A stretch of DNA of 64,000 bases from Mesotoga infera. GTDB taxonomy: Bacteria; Thermotogota; Thermotogae; Petrotogales; Kosmotogaceae. The stretch covers positions 744,001 through 808,000 of the forward strand of contig NZ_LS974202.1 in NCBI RefSeq assembly GCF_900157305.1, written 5' to 3'. Shown piece by piece: positions 17,760-26,838 of the stretch; within the stretch, counting starts at the first letter, position 1, and each line of letters opens with the position of its first letter. The position numbers and the translations under genes were made by a program. The notes beneath the pieces were generated by a model. It was given only the letters and a program-made list of their open reading frames with translations. It was not told the DNA's origin and searched no databases.

Positions 17760-18456
17760 GTGAACGCCTCCTGATTACCAAAGGGTCTGGACTTTCTAAT
17801 ATGTACCTGTTGAGTTTTAGAAGCTCAAGGACGGCGAGAAAGGAAACTATTATTTCCGACCTGCTTTCGAGCTCTCTCAAGAATTCGTACAGCTCTATCC
17901 TTTCGTAAAGCTCCTCTATCTGCTTCATCCTGTCTTCGACCCTCACGCTTTCGGCGACTATCGTGTACACTCTGTCTCTCAAAGCGGTTTCTTTAAGTAT
18001 CGATTTGAAAGCGGCCATGAGCTTGTCGGGAAGCTCGTCGCTCCTATCAGCTTCAACTGAGGGCTTCGCCATTGCCCTCTCGTAGCTGTATGAATCATAG
18101 AGCTTTATTCTAAAACGTTTGGACAGCTCCTTCACGGCCTGGTACTCTTCGACCCTTCTGAAGAGTTCCTTCTGCTGGTTTTCGAAAGCCTCCGCCTCCC
18201 TGTCGCTCAACCTTGGAAGTAGGGCTTTGGATTTCATTTCCATCAGGGTTGAGGCCATGACCAGGAAATCGGAGGCTATGTTCATATCCAGAGATTTCAT
18301 CTTGTTAATGTAGGCTATGAATTCGTCGGCTATGAAGGTTATCGGTATCGAACGAATATCGACCCGGTGTTTTTTGGCCAAATAGAGTAGCAGGTCGAGT
18401 GGTCCCTCAAATTCCGGTAAATTGAAGACCAGCTGCAGCTGCTCCACTTCTACCAC
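17749..18456 (-). CDS. scpA: Segregation and condensation protein A (kleisin)
   Basis: 235 residues. The N-terminal motif NLPEFEGPLDLLLYLAKKH, which docks on the SMC neck, is clear. A helical middle (SDFLVMASTLMEMKSKALLP) and a C-terminal winged helix follow. With ScpB it closes the SMC ring for chromosome segregation. GTG start at 18456; overlaps trpS by seven bases. Confidence 0.94.
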   Translation of the reverse strand: MVEVEQLQLVFNLPEFEGPLDLLLYLAKKHRVDIRSIPITFIADEFIAYINKMKSLDMNIASDFLVMASTLMEMKSKALLPRLSDREAEAFENQQKELFRRVEEYQAVKELSKRFRIKLYDSYSYERAMAKPSVEADRSDELPDKLMAAFKSILKETALRDRVYTIVAESVRVEDRMKQIEELYERIELYEFLRELESRSEIIVSFLAVLELLKLNRYILESPDPLVIRRRSLER

Positions 18457-19433
18457 CCCAGCTTCGTCGCTCGCAACACCTTGCGCATAGTTTCCTGCGC
18501 AATGGCACGGGCTTTAGAGTTGCCTTCCTCTATTATTCTATCGACCACCCGGGGGTTGTCCTTCAGATAAGCCAGTTTCTCCCAGACCGGAGAGAGGCTT
18601 GTAACAAGGTTTTTCTGCAACAGCTTTTTACAGTCGAGGCAGCCGATACTTGCGGTTTTACAACCGTTCACTACCCAATCCTTATCGCTCTGTGAGGTGG
18701 TGAAGGCTTTGTGGTAATCCCATACCGGGCATTTTTCTGGGTCGCCGGGGTCGGTTCTACGCTTTCTGGCCGGATCGGTCATCATTGGAGCCAGCATTTT
18801 CCATAGTTCCTTCTCGTCGGTATCTATCAGTATGAAGTTGTTGTAGCTTTTGGACATCTTTCGACCGTCGGTGCCCGGTAGTCTGGGAACCTTCGCCAGG
18901 ATCGGCTCCGGTTCGGGAAAGACCTCGCCGAACTGGTTGTTGAATTTTCGGGCCACTTCCCTGGTCAACTCAACGTGATAGATCTGGTCCTCTCCCACGG
19001 GAACGCCATTGGCGAGATACATGAGTATATCGGCAGCCTGCAGGACAGGGTAGAGCAGGAAGCCCCCGCTAGAGAGATCCCTGTCCAAGATCTGCTCTTT
19101 TTGATCCTTGTAGGTGGGAACTCTCTCGAGCCTCGATACGGGGATCAGCATGGAGAAATATACGAAGAGCTCGGCGTGCTCCTTTATCGCCGATTGTATG
19201 AAGAGAACGGACTTCTCGGGATCGAGCCCGACCGCTATATAAGTCCTGATTATATCCAGCGTCCATTCCCTGAAGTTTTCCGTGGAGTCTATATGAGAAG
19301 TCAACCCGTGCCAGTTGGCCACAAAGTAGAAGCAATCGTTTCCGCTGTCTTGAAGCTCCTTCCACTTTTCAAGAGTTACAAAATGGCCCAGATGAAGTCT
19401 GCCGGTAGAGCGCATGCCACTGAGAATCCGCAC
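18450..19433 (-). CDS. trpS: Tryptophan--tRNA ligase with iron-sulfur-type cysteine motif
   Basis: 327 residues, class Ic synthetase charging tRNA(Trp). The HIGH-type motif is TGRLHLGH near residues 10-17 and KMSKS is exact in GRKMSKSYNN near 196. A C-x22-C-x6-C-x2-C pattern runs from CPVWDYH to CLDC (about residues 237-269); the same spacing binds a [4Fe-4S] cluster in T. maritima TrpRS and may help read the anticodon. GTG start with GGAGGG six bases upstream. It leads the trpS-scpA-scpB-pseudouridine synthase run. The ~145-base leader shows no T-box elements. Confidence 0.95.
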   Translation of the reverse strand: MRILSGMRSTGRLHLGHFVTLEKWKELQDSGNDCFYFVANWHGLTSHIDSTENFREWTLDIIRTYIAVGLDPEKSVLFIQSAIKEHAELFVYFSMLIPVSRLERVPTYKDQKEQILDRDLSSGGFLLYPVLQAADILMYLANGVPVGEDQIYHVELTREVARKFNNQFGEVFPEPEPILAKVPRLPGTDGRKMSKSYNNFILIDTDEKELWKMLAPMMTDPARKRRTDPGDPEKCPVWDYHKAFTTSQSDKDWVVNGCKTASIGCLDCKKLLQKNLVTSLSPVWEKLAYLKDNPRVVDRIIEEGNSKARAIAQETMRKVLRATKLGW

Positions 19434-19579
19434 TGAAATCCCTCCAAACCCGAAACTCTGACTCTATACGATGTCCGGTCAAGCCGGTACGGTAAAGTTC
19501 TTACAATGTATTTTAGCACAGAATGATGTTATCATATTTGAGGGTTTACTATAAAAAAACAGGTATCGGGAGGTAATAT

Positions 19580-20167
19580 ATGAAATTCAACACCCTTCTA
19601 ATCATTCTCGTCGTGGTCATGGTCGGTATGACCGCCGTGAATATGTTTATGGCCTTCAACAACAGGCTGGATATCGAAACGCTTTCCTCTTCGAGCAACT
19701 ATAAATACGATTATGAAGGTCGTGCCACGCTGGACATAGAGACGGAGATTCTCTTCAACAAACCCAATCAGATGACTCAATTTCTCGAGCAGTACGAAAA
19801 GCCCAAAGAGCAACAGCAGGCGGATTTTCAGGAGTCAATCACCAAGTTCGCCGAGAGTTTCAATAGGATCATGACGGTGGAAGATTTTCAGTCAACGGCA
19901 ACGGTACTGGGTACAAACCGGGTAAAGGTGGTCGAGCACGCAGTGATTGCAGGCTTTTCCGCAGTTGAAGAAGGTATCGTGAATACAGATATGGGCGATA
20001 TGGAGTTCGATCTCACCGGCGTCGAGTCGTCTCTGACCCTGGAGATCCCCGCCGGCGCGAAGGTTGTGAGTGTGGAGCCGGAACCGAGCTCCTCGATAGG
20101 AGGAAACATCTTCATATGGAGCAACACCGGAAAAACGCCCTTTCCGAAGATAAGGTTCGGCCAGTGA
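19580..20167 (+). CDS. Hypothetical membrane-anchored protein
   Basis: 195 residues; not recognised with confidence, possibly one of the small Thermotogae-specific DUF families. An uncleaved signal anchor (about residues 5-27) leaves a ~165-residue extracytoplasmic, beta-rich domain with a polar, Gln/Glu-rich stretch near 60-85. GGGAGGTAATAT before the ATG is a strong ribosome site. The stop codon overlaps the likely start of the sirtuin gene, so the two are co-transcribed. Confidence 0.75.
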   Translation: MKFNTLLIILVVVMVGMTAVNMFMAFNNRLDIETLSSSSNYKYDYEGRATLDIETEILFNKPNQMTQFLEQYEKPKEQQQADFQESITKFAESFNRIMTVEDFQSTATVLGTNRVKVVEHAVIAGFSAVEEGIVNTDMGDMEFDLTGVESSLTLEIPAGAKVVSVEPEPSSSIGGNIFIWSNTGKTPFPKIRFGQ

Positions 20168-20925
20168 AAACCCCGACCGATGAAGCGGTCTCTTTCTTCG
20201 AACTGCTGAAAAGTTCGAGCAAGACCGTCGTCCTGACCGGGGCCGGTGTCTCCGTAGCCAGCGGTATCCCCGATTTCAGGAGTTCGGGTGGGCTTTACAG
20301 CAAAGTCTCTCCTGAGGTCTTCGAGCTGGATTTCTTTCTGGGCAACCCCGCCGCTTATTACAGAATCGCCAGAGAGAGAATACATACGATGGCCGACAGA
20401 GATCCCAACCCCACTCATTTTATGCTTTCAAGGCTCCAGCGAGAGGGCATGATAGGAGAGATAATAACCCAGAACATAGACGGCCTGCAGCAACGCGCAG
20501 GTGCAAAAGATGTTATAGAACTTCATGGGAGTGTCTCTTCTTTCTCGTGCATGAAATGCCACAGGAGATATTCCAGAGACGAGCTGGAAAAACTTCTTGA
20601 AGAGAGCGAAATCCCCTTGTGTAGCTGCTCGGGGCTTATAAAGCCCGACATAGTTTTTTTCGGCGAGATGCTTCCTGCCGAGGCCATTCGAAGGGCCGAA
20701 AGGGCTGCGGTCGATTCAGAACTCTTCGTGGCGATGGGTTCTTCACTGGTAGTCTATCCGGCGGCTCAGTTCCCAGTGATGGCCAAGTCTTCCGGCGCGA
20801 CTCTGGCAATAGTGAACAGGGATTCAACGGGCCTTGACTACATGGCCGATCACATATTCAACGTCACTCTCGAGAAGTTCTCCGGCGAGGTTCTCGCCCT
20901 TCTGGATGCGCGTCACCAACAATAA
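20164..20925 (+). CDS. NAD-dependent protein deacylase, sirtuin
   Basis: About 253 residues. It removes acyl groups from lysines using NAD. The Rossmann motif is GAGVSVASGIPDFRSSGG, then TQNIDGLQ with the conserved Asn-Asp, HGS with the catalytic His, and a zinc ribbon CMKC...CSCS (the second pair is C-S-C). The following KPDIVFFGEMLP is typical. The GTG at 20164 overlaps the preceding stop (GTGA) and gives the usual short N-terminus; an in-frame ATG at 20116, twelve bases after AGGAGG, is the alternative. It resembles class U sirtuins such as T. maritima Sir2. Confidence 0.92.
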   Translation: MKTPTDEAVSFFELLKSSSKTVVLTGAGVSVASGIPDFRSSGGLYSKVSPEVFELDFFLGNPAAYYRIARERIHTMADRDPNPTHFMLSRLQREGMIGEIITQNIDGLQQRAGAKDVIELHGSVSSFSCMKCHRRYSRDELEKLLEESEIPLCSCSGLIKPDIVFFGEMLPAEAIRRAERAAVDSELFVAMGSSLVVYPAAQFPVMAKSSGATLAIVNRDSTGLDYMADHIFNVTLEKFSGEVLALLDARHQQ

Positions 20926-20958
20926 GTGTTTTTGCGAGTCTCAACATACTTGCCAGAT

Positions 20959-20991
20959 AAATCCCCGCTCAAGACTCAAGCGGGGATTTTT
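20959..20991. terminator. Bidirectional intrinsic terminator
   Basis: Perfect 11-base arms AAATCCCCGCT and AGCGGGGATTT around a nine-base loop, with T-runs in both directions. It separates the convergent sirtuin and P5C dehydrogenase genes. Confidence 0.88.
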
Positions 20992-21052
20992 GATCGAGAG
21001 TTCGAAAACCTCAATTACAGAGTACGGGTAACTGTAAGGCCAGGTACCCGGG

Positions 21053-22627
21053 TTAGGGTATGATCTTTTCACTTATCGACTTTCCCTGGAGGAAGAGCAG
21101 AAGATAATCTCTACCGCCGGCCTTTGAATCGGTACCGGACATATTGAAACCTCCGAAGGGTTGCACTCCCACCAGGGCGCCGGTACATTTCCTGTTGAAG
21201 TAGAGGTTACCCACGTGGAAAATGGCCTTTGCTCTCTCTATTCGATGCCTGTTCTTGCTGTAGAGAGAGCCGGTAAGTCCGTACTCCGTTCCGTTGGCGA
21301 TTCTCATCGCGTCTTCGAAGTCTTTCGCCTTTATGACAGCCGTTACGGGACCGAAGATCTCCTCCTGCGCTATTACAGCATCCGGCGGCACGTCGAAGAA
21401 AACCGTAGGCTCAATGAAGAAGCCCGTCCCGTCTAGGCGCTTGCCTCCTGTCAGGAGTCTTCCCTCGCTCTTTCCTTTATCTATATAGCCGAGTATTCTC
21501 TTCATGGCGTTTTCGTTTATTACCGGACCCATGTAGTTGTCAGGATCGGTGGTATCTCCGACAGTCAATTTCTCGGTCTTTTCTTTGATCATCGCCACCA
21601 TCTTTTCGTAAACGTCTTCGACCACGATTATCCTTGACCCGGCAGAGCATTTCTGTCCCTGAAAGCCGAATGCGCTCGCCACGGCGCCATTTGAAGCGGC
21701 TTCGAGATCTGCGCTTTCGTCAACGACGACGCAGTCTTTACCACCCATTTCCAGGACAACTCTCTTTATCCATTTCTGACCAACATGATGCCTGGCGGCC
21801 AGTTCGTTTATCCTCAGGCCGACCTCTTTCGATCCGGTGAAGGATACGAAACGGATGGCCGGATTTTCAACTATGTAATCGCCTATCTCTCCGCCGGAGC
21901 CGGGAATGAAGTTTACGACACCATCGGGCAGACCGGCTTCCTTCAGTATCTGTACGAATTTTGCGGCAATAACCGGCGAATCCGATGCCGGCTTTAGCAG
22001 CACGCAGTTTCCGGAAACGGCCGCGGCAGTGGTCATGCCGACCATTATGGCACAGGGAAAGTTCCAGGGTGGAATCACCGCTCCGACACCAAGTGGTATG
22101 TACCGCAACAGATTGTACTCTCCCGGAACCTGAACGACCGGTTGGGGTTCGTCATAGCGTAGCGCCTCGCGGCTGTAGAACTCGAGGAAATCTATCGCCT
22201 CTGCGAGATCGGCGTCGGCTTCTATCCAGCTCTTCCCAACTTCCAGTATCATCGTGGCGTCGAGTTCAAAGCGCTTCTGACGCATGATTTCCGCCGCCCT
22301 CAGGAAGGGTTTGACCCTTTCGTAAGCCGGCAACATGCTCCAACTTTCGAACGCTTTATAAGCGCAATTCAGCGCTTTATCGACTATACCCATGTTGGCA
22401 CTAGAGACTCTGCCAACGATCTCTTCGGGGTTGGCAGGGTTGCGCGAGAGGATCCTCTTCTCGGTTGAGATGGGCTCTCCTCCGACCATTAAATCGTACT
22501 CCTTGCTTTCCGACCTCAACGCTTCTATCGCGCTCCGCATCTTCTCTCTCACACCCGGGTCGGAGGGATCGATGTAAGATTCGTTACGGAACGGCGGTAT
22601 TACCATATGGTTGGTTGCTTCCAGCAT
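21053..22627 (-). CDS. 1-pyrroline-5-carboxylate dehydrogenase (L-glutamate gamma-semialdehyde dehydrogenase)
   Basis: 524 residues, NAD-dependent aldehyde dehydrogenase of the PruA/RocA size class. Catalytic Glu lies in VLEMGGKD (near 290) and catalytic Cys in QGQKCSAGSR (near 322); PWNFPCAIMVG and FTGSKEVG are the cofactor-binding motifs. It oxidises P5C/glutamate semialdehyde to glutamate, the second step of proline breakdown. The gene follows the proline dehydrogenase-like subunits on the same strand with only ten bases between, which supports this assignment over a generic aldehyde dehydrogenase. ATG with AGGAGG upstream. Confidence 0.92.
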   Translation of the reverse strand: MLEATNHMVIPPFRNESYIDPSDPGVREKMRSAIEALRSESKEYDLMVGGEPISTEKRILSRNPANPEEIVGRVSSANMGIVDKALNCAYKAFESWSMLPAYERVKPFLRAAEIMRQKRFELDATMILEVGKSWIEADADLAEAIDFLEFYSREALRYDEPQPVVQVPGEYNLLRYIPLGVGAVIPPWNFPCAIMVGMTTAAAVSGNCVLLKPASDSPVIAAKFVQILKEAGLPDGVVNFIPGSGGEIGDYIVENPAIRFVSFTGSKEVGLRINELAARHHVGQKWIKRVVLEMGGKDCVVVDESADLEAASNGAVASAFGFQGQKCSAGSRIIVVEDVYEKMVAMIKEKTEKLTVGDTTDPDNYMGPVINENAMKRILGYIDKGKSEGRLLTGGKRLDGTGFFIEPTVFFDVPPDAVIAQEEIFGPVTAVIKAKDFEDAMRIANGTEYGLTGSLYSKNRHRIERAKAIFHVGNLYFNRKCTGALVGVQPFGGFNMSGTDSKAGGRDYLLLFLQGKSISEKIIP

Positions 22628-22637
22628 TTCTTACCTC

Positions 22638-23780
22638 CTATACTACGTTTTTCTCTCTGGTGAAGCCACGCTCGAATCTCTGCAGGCTCAGGTTGGATAT
22701 ATCCACGCTCCTGGGCTCGCCAAAGACTATCCATTCGGCCAGGGCCTCTCCGACCGCCGGCGCGAGCATGAAACCGTGGCCCGAGAAGCCTATCGCAAAG
22801 TAGAAGTCCTCCACTTCGTTCGACCTGTCTATTATCGGTTGCGCATCGGGGGACATATTGTAGAGTCCGGCCCAGTGTCTCAGGATCCTCACATCCCTAA
22901 GAAACGGAAAGAACCGCGGCATTTTGTCAGACATCTCCTTGAGGAACTTCCAGGTCGGTGTTATTTCCAATCCCGGAAGCTCGTCCCTGTCACCCTGACC
23001 CATGATGAAATTTCCCGATTCGGTTTGCCTTATATAGAAATTGTTCACGAAGCTTATGACCAGAGGGTCGAGAATGTGCTCCAGAGGTTCGGTGACGAAT
23101 ATCTGATGTCTGTAGGATTCGGTTGGAAGGTTTAGTCCGACCATTTCTCCCACCTGGTGCGAGTACCCGCCCGCGGCGTTGACCACAATCCCCGTCTCGA
23201 TCTCTCCCCTGTCCGTAACGACGGTCTTGATCTTGCCGTTCTCTAACAGCACTCTCTTTGCTTGTGTATGAGTCACTACCTCTACACCCATTTTCTCGGC
23301 GGCCCTGGCATAGCCGAAGGTAGTCAGATGGGGATTGGCGTGGCCGTCGCTCGGACAGTACGCCGACAGTTTCAGACCTTCAAGGTTCATGAAGGGAAAT
23401 TTCCTGGTCGTCTCTTCCCGTGAGAGCAGGACGACATCGAGTCCCTCTTCCTGCTGCATGGCGACATTCTTCTTAAAGAGCGCCTCCTCCTCTTCGTTGT
23501 ACGCTAGAAGCAGGTAACCTCCCTGAAAGTATTCGATGTCCAGTCCGACTTCTTTCTCGAAGTTTTTGAAGTGTTCGACGCTTCTCATGGCCAGCCGGAC
23601 GTTCATTCTTTCCGACCACTGCTGCCTGATCCCCCCGCCGCACCTTCCGGTAGAGCCGGAAGAGAGGTAATCTCTTTCGAGAAGTACCACATCTGTGAGT
23701 CCGTTTTTAGCCAAATAGTAGGCAGTGGCAGAGCCGACGACGCCGCCACCGATTATCGTTACGCGCGCCTTATTTTTCAT
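22638..23780 (-). CDS. FAD-dependent amino-acid dehydrogenase subunit, probable proline dehydrogenase beta subunit
   Basis: 380 residues of the DAO/glycine oxidase family. The FAD-binding motif GGGVVGSATAYYLAKNG starts at about residue 12, followed by STGRCGGGIRQQ; the C-terminal GLYNMSPDAQPIIDRS and GFSGHGFMLAPAVGE close the FAD site. Together with the downstream P5C dehydrogenase and the upstream iron-sulfur flavoprotein and ferredoxin-like subunit, this matches the beta subunit of archaeal-type dye-linked L-proline dehydrogenase. Sarcosine or another N-methyl amino acid is the main alternative substrate. It overlaps the upstream gene by 11 bases. Confidence 0.85.
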   Translation of the reverse strand: MKNKARVTIIGGGVVGSATAYYLAKNGLTDVVLLERDYLSSGSTGRCGGGIRQQWSERMNVRLAMRSVEHFKNFEKEVGLDIEYFQGGYLLLAYNEEEEALFKKNVAMQQEEGLDVVLLSREETTRKFPFMNLEGLKLSAYCPSDGHANPHLTTFGYARAAEKMGVEVVTHTQAKRVLLENGKIKTVVTDRGEIETGIVVNAAGGYSHQVGEMVGLNLPTESYRHQIFVTEPLEHILDPLVISFVNNFYIRQTESGNFIMGQGDRDELPGLEITPTWKFLKEMSDKMPRFFPFLRDVRILRHWAGLYNMSPDAQPIIDRSNEVEDFYFAIGFSGHGFMLAPAVGEALAEWIVFGEPRSVDISNLSLQRFERGFTREKNVV

Positions 23781-25590
23781 CTTCGTTCACCTTTACGTTT
23801 CTTTCGATCGCTCCGAAACTCACCGGAATCACCGGCGGCCTGAGGGTTCCAGGAGATAATTTTTCTACCGGCAATCCCGTCTCGCCTGAAAGGATCATTA
23901 GTGTGTTCAGACGACAGGTTCTGCCTCCGCAGGGCCCCATGCTCACCCTCAGATACCTCCGCAGCTCTTCGAAATCTACATAGCCCTCTCTTATGGCCTT
24001 CTTGACCTGTTCAACCGTTATCTCTTCGCAGCGACAGACCAGTGAGCTTTCTTCTCTGTTCGTTACGTGTATGTGGCGAACATCTCTGCCCAGCTCTTCG
24101 GGAACGGTCAGATAAACTATGTTCGTTTTGTTTGCCGATCTGGTGATACGATCGACCCTTGCCGTGCAGAGCACTTCGCCGTTTCTTCCGATTGCGTAAA
24201 CCGTCTGGCCTCTCTCTGGAACGGGGAGAAATTCGTAGGGGATTCCCACCAGAGCCATTCCATCCTCCCTCTCCTGATACATGAATATGGCAAGACCCGG
24301 GCACTTGGTAGCGCAGACACCACAGCCCGTACATCTCGAATAATCTATCACAGGCACATCGTTTATATTCGCTCCGATCTTTATCGCTCCGACCGGGCAA
24401 CTCGTTTCGCAGGGGTTGCACGGTATAGCTTCGAAGCATTCGATTATCGGTCTCAACTTTCCCCTGAACTCTTCGGGTCTGTTCACTTCGCCCTCTACAT
24501 ACCTGGCCGCTCGTGTCGCCAGGTTCATCTTTTCAAGGCCGGAACGTATTTTAGAAGATGTCGGCCCGCACCGGAACCTATTCAGAGTCTCTTTGAGATC
24601 TGTCAGACGTGTTTCGTCACACTCTCCCTTTATGTCTTTCACTATGTTCAGACCGGCGATCCTGCCTTCTATCATCGCGGTCGTCGCTTCCTCAATACCC
24701 GAAACGTCTCCGGCCACGAAGACTCTATCTATCGTCGTTCTCATATCCCCGTCATGTAGAGGAACGTAACCTCCGAGTTCGGGTATGTATTTCAGCTGTC
24801 CTCCTGCCTGAGCTACCAGCTCGGCCGATGGCGTGAGTCCCACGGCGATACAGATGGTGTCGATCACCAATTCTCTCTCCGTTCCCGGTACAGGTTTCCA
24901 ACGGTCGTCCAGGGCCGTTATCAGCGCGCCTTTCACCGACTCCTCGCCGATCGCCTTGAGGATGGTATGGTTCAGGAGAACGGGAATGCCCAGTCGTTTT
25001 ACTTTGTCCGCGTGCACACGGTAACCACCTATTCGACTGGAAGCCTCCAGTATCGCTTTGACTTCGACTCCGGCCTGGGCCAACTGGTAAGAAACGATCA
25101 ATCCGATATTTCCAGAGCCGATCATGAGCACACTCTTTCCGGGAAGGATTCCGAACTGATTCATCAGGGTCTGGACGGCACCCGCCCCGTAAACTCCGGG
25201 AAGATCGTTGTTGTCGAACTGCAGAAATCTCTCCGAAGCTCCCGTAGCCACAAGAAGTCGCGCAGGATTGTAGAGAGTGGTACTGTCGCTTCGTCTGTCA
25301 AGAACGGGCACGCCGTCGGGATAGATAGCAAGAACCGATGACTCGCTAGCTATGGTTGCCCGTGAGTAAAGAGACAGCTCCTTCAACAGCTTAACGGCTA
25401 TTTCCATTCCCCTGGTCGAGGCATAGAAGTTTTCGCTTCCGAAGAACTTATGGGTCTGTTTCACCAGCTGTCCTCCGGGCGAAATACCCTCGTCCACCAC
25501 CAGCACTCTCAACCCTTCGCGAGCCGCTTCTATGGCGCCGCAAAGTCCGGCCGGTCCTCCGCCCAGGACGAGAAGGTCGGGATTACTCAC
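23770..25590 (-). CDS. FAD/NAD oxidoreductase with ferredoxin and [2Fe-2S] BFD domains, probable proline dehydrogenase alpha subunit
   Basis: About 606 residues. The FAD motif GGGPAGLCGAIEAAREG is at the N-terminus and a second dinucleotide motif GSGNIGLIVSYQLAQAG near 155. A 4Fe-4S region follows (CNPCETSCP, then CTGCGVCATKCP, about 390-430), and a C-terminal BFD-like [2Fe-2S] domain has CRCEEIT and GPCGGRTC. It carries electrons from the substrate-oxidising flavin to NAD or another acceptor. In characterised archaeal enzymes these electron-transfer modules are partly separate small subunits; here they are fused. The GTG at 25590 after GAGGTGA is preferred to the GTG at 25599 inside the Shine-Dalgarno. 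Confidence 0.85.
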   Translation of the reverse strand: MSNPDLLVLGGGPAGLCGAIEAAREGLRVLVVDEGISPGGQLVKQTHKFFGSENFYASTRGMEIAVKLLKELSLYSRATIASESSVLAIYPDGVPVLDRRSDSTTLYNPARLLVATGASERFLQFDNNDLPGVYGAGAVQTLMNQFGILPGKSVLMIGSGNIGLIVSYQLAQAGVEVKAILEASSRIGGYRVHADKVKRLGIPVLLNHTILKAIGEESVKGALITALDDRWKPVPGTERELVIDTICIAVGLTPSAELVAQAGGQLKYIPELGGYVPLHDGDMRTTIDRVFVAGDVSGIEEATTAMIEGRIAGLNIVKDIKGECDETRLTDLKETLNRFRCGPTSSKIRSGLEKMNLATRAARYVEGEVNRPEEFRGKLRPIIECFEAIPCNPCETSCPVGAIKIGANINDVPVIDYSRCTGCGVCATKCPGLAIFMYQEREDGMALVGIPYEFLPVPERGQTVYAIGRNGEVLCTARVDRITRSANKTNIVYLTVPEELGRDVRHIHVTNREESSLVCRCEEITVEQVKKAIREGYVDFEELRRYLRVSMGPCGGRTCRLNTLMILSGETGLPVEKLSPGTLRPPVIPVSFGAIERNVKVNEDEK

Positions 25591-25894
25591 TTTTCTCACC
25601 TCTGCCTTTCTGCTTTCGAACTCTCATACCCTCCTTCACCGGAGTGATGCAAGTTCTTACGTTGGCTTTTCCATCGACTTCCATCAGGCATGAAGAACAT
25701 TTGCCGATTGCGCAGAACAGCCCCTGAGGTCTTGAACCTTTGGGGGTAATTCGCAACATTCTCACACCGTTAGCGTGAAGAGCGGCCGCTATGGACTCGC
25801 CTTCGTACGCTTGCATTTGAACGTCTTCGAAATAAAAAACGATCTTCTTACCTCTTTCGAATTTGAGAAGAGGATGTTCTACGATTCTTTCCAA
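25583..25894 (-). CDS. [2Fe-2S] ferredoxin-like subunit of the proline dehydrogenase complex
   Basis: 103 residues of the Fer2_4 type, like the N-terminal domain of heterotetrameric sarcosine oxidase alpha. Ligand pattern CAIGKCSSC followed after 11 residues by Cys in VRTCITPV gives C-x4-C-x2-C-x11-C. TTG start at 25894 with GGAGGCG seven bases before. It is the first gene of the proline operon and overlaps the alpha-subunit frame by a few bases. It probably passes electrons between subunits. Confidence 0.83.
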   Translation of the reverse strand: MERIVEHPLLKFERGKKIVFYFEDVQMQAYEGESIAAALHANGVRMLRITPKGSRPQGLFCAIGKCSSCLMEVDGKANVRTCITPVKEGMRVRKQKGRGEKSE

Positions 25895-25923
25895 GATATC
25901 GCCTCCATTTACTGAGCATTACA

Positions 25924-25956
25924 ATTATAAGTATTCCGGTCTTCAGGAAGAAGACC
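25924..25956 (-). promoter_or_regulatory. Promoter and candidate operator of the proline operon
   Basis: On the minus strand a perfect -10 TATAAT lies at 25924-25929, about 30 bases before the TTG start of the ferredoxin gene. The -35 position is poor in consensus and is covered by a perfect 7-base inverted repeat, GGTCTTC (25938-25944) and GAAGACC (25950-25956), with AGGAA between. A weak -35 under a palindrome suggests an activator or repressor site. Confidence 0.5.
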
Positions 25957-26088
25957 AGCATACCGGTGCATACTCCCGAACAGACAAAATAAGCTGCTAT
26001 AATTGTCTGTATAAAGACCTGCCGGAATAGGGATGCGGTTGAAAGCGTACACAATCCCCAATCCGGATAACTGGAGGACAACCAACAC

Positions 26089-26838
26089 ATGGAAAAGAGA
26101 CCACTCTTGCTGGGGCACAGGGGAATGGGAACAGGAGAAGGGGAGAACTCTCTTCTTTCACTCGTGAGGGCGATTCAGATAGGCGCCGACGGCGTGGAGC
26201 TCGATGTTCACTCGACCAGAGATGGAGTTCTGGTGGTGACACACGACCGTGATCTCAACAGAACCCTCGGTGTCGATATTACGGTTCCTGAAAGTAGTTA
26301 CAGAGTATTGAAAAAGAAAGGGCTGTTTTCTCCGGAGAAGTTGACGACTCTCGAAAAGGTCTATCTGGAACTTCCCGACACGGCCTTTATAAATGTAGAG
26401 ATAAAGGATCCTCTGGCGGCTCCTCTGGCTGTTCCGTTGGTCCGGAGCTTCAACGCTCTCGATAGAACGCTATTTTCATCTTTTCATCACGGCTGCCTGC
26501 TTGAAATCCGCAAACAGTGCAACGATGCGAAGATCGGTCTTCTGATCGGGGAAGATGCCAGAGGCAAAGACCCCATGTCTTATTTTGGGGAGTTGTTGTC
26601 CGTCTATAAGCCTTACTCGATGAATCTTCCAGTTCAAATGTTCGAGGAAGTGGGTTTCAAAAAAAGCGTGGAATTCATAAAACTCCTTCGAAAGACGGGA
26701 ATTGCCGTAGCTCTTTGGACTCTGGACGACCCCGATTTACTGCTCAAGTTGGAGGGCGAAATCGATATTGTCATAACCGACAACTTGCAGGGCATGATAG
26801 CACTTACCGGAGGAAGGACCTCTGGAAAGCGAGGGTGA
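26089..26838 (+). CDS. Glycerophosphodiester phosphodiesterase
   Basis: 249 residues, TIM-barrel enzyme cleaving glycerophosphodiesters to glycerol 3-phosphate and an alcohol. GHRGMGTGEGENSL (catalytic His and metal region), GADGVELDVHSTRDG with Glu and Asp metal ligands and the second catalytic His in VVTHD are all present; the ending IVITDNLQGM matches the family. ATG at 26089 follows GGAGG at 11 bases. First of three genes in a plus-strand run. Confidence 0.93.
   Translation: MEKRPLLLGHRGMGTGEGENSLLSLVRAIQIGADGVELDVHSTRDGVLVVTHDRDLNRTLGVDITVPESSYRVLKKKGLFSPEKLTTLEKVYLELPDTAFINVEIKDPLAAPLAVPLVRSFNALDRTLFSSFHHGCLLEIRKQCNDAKIGLLIGEDARGKDPMSYFGELLSVYKPYSMNLPVQMFEEVGFKKSVEFIKLLRKTGIAVALWTLDDPDLLLKLEGEIDIVITDNLQGMIALTGGRTSGKRG

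Noticed and set aside
19434-19579. T-box riboswitch before trpS
   Set aside because: The leader is only ~145 bases and no specifier/antiterminator elements or T-box sequence could be found.
25848-26090. 80-residue minus-strand frame upstream of the proline operon
   Set aside because: It covers the promoter/operator region and overlaps the ferredoxin gene; no Shine-Dalgarno.
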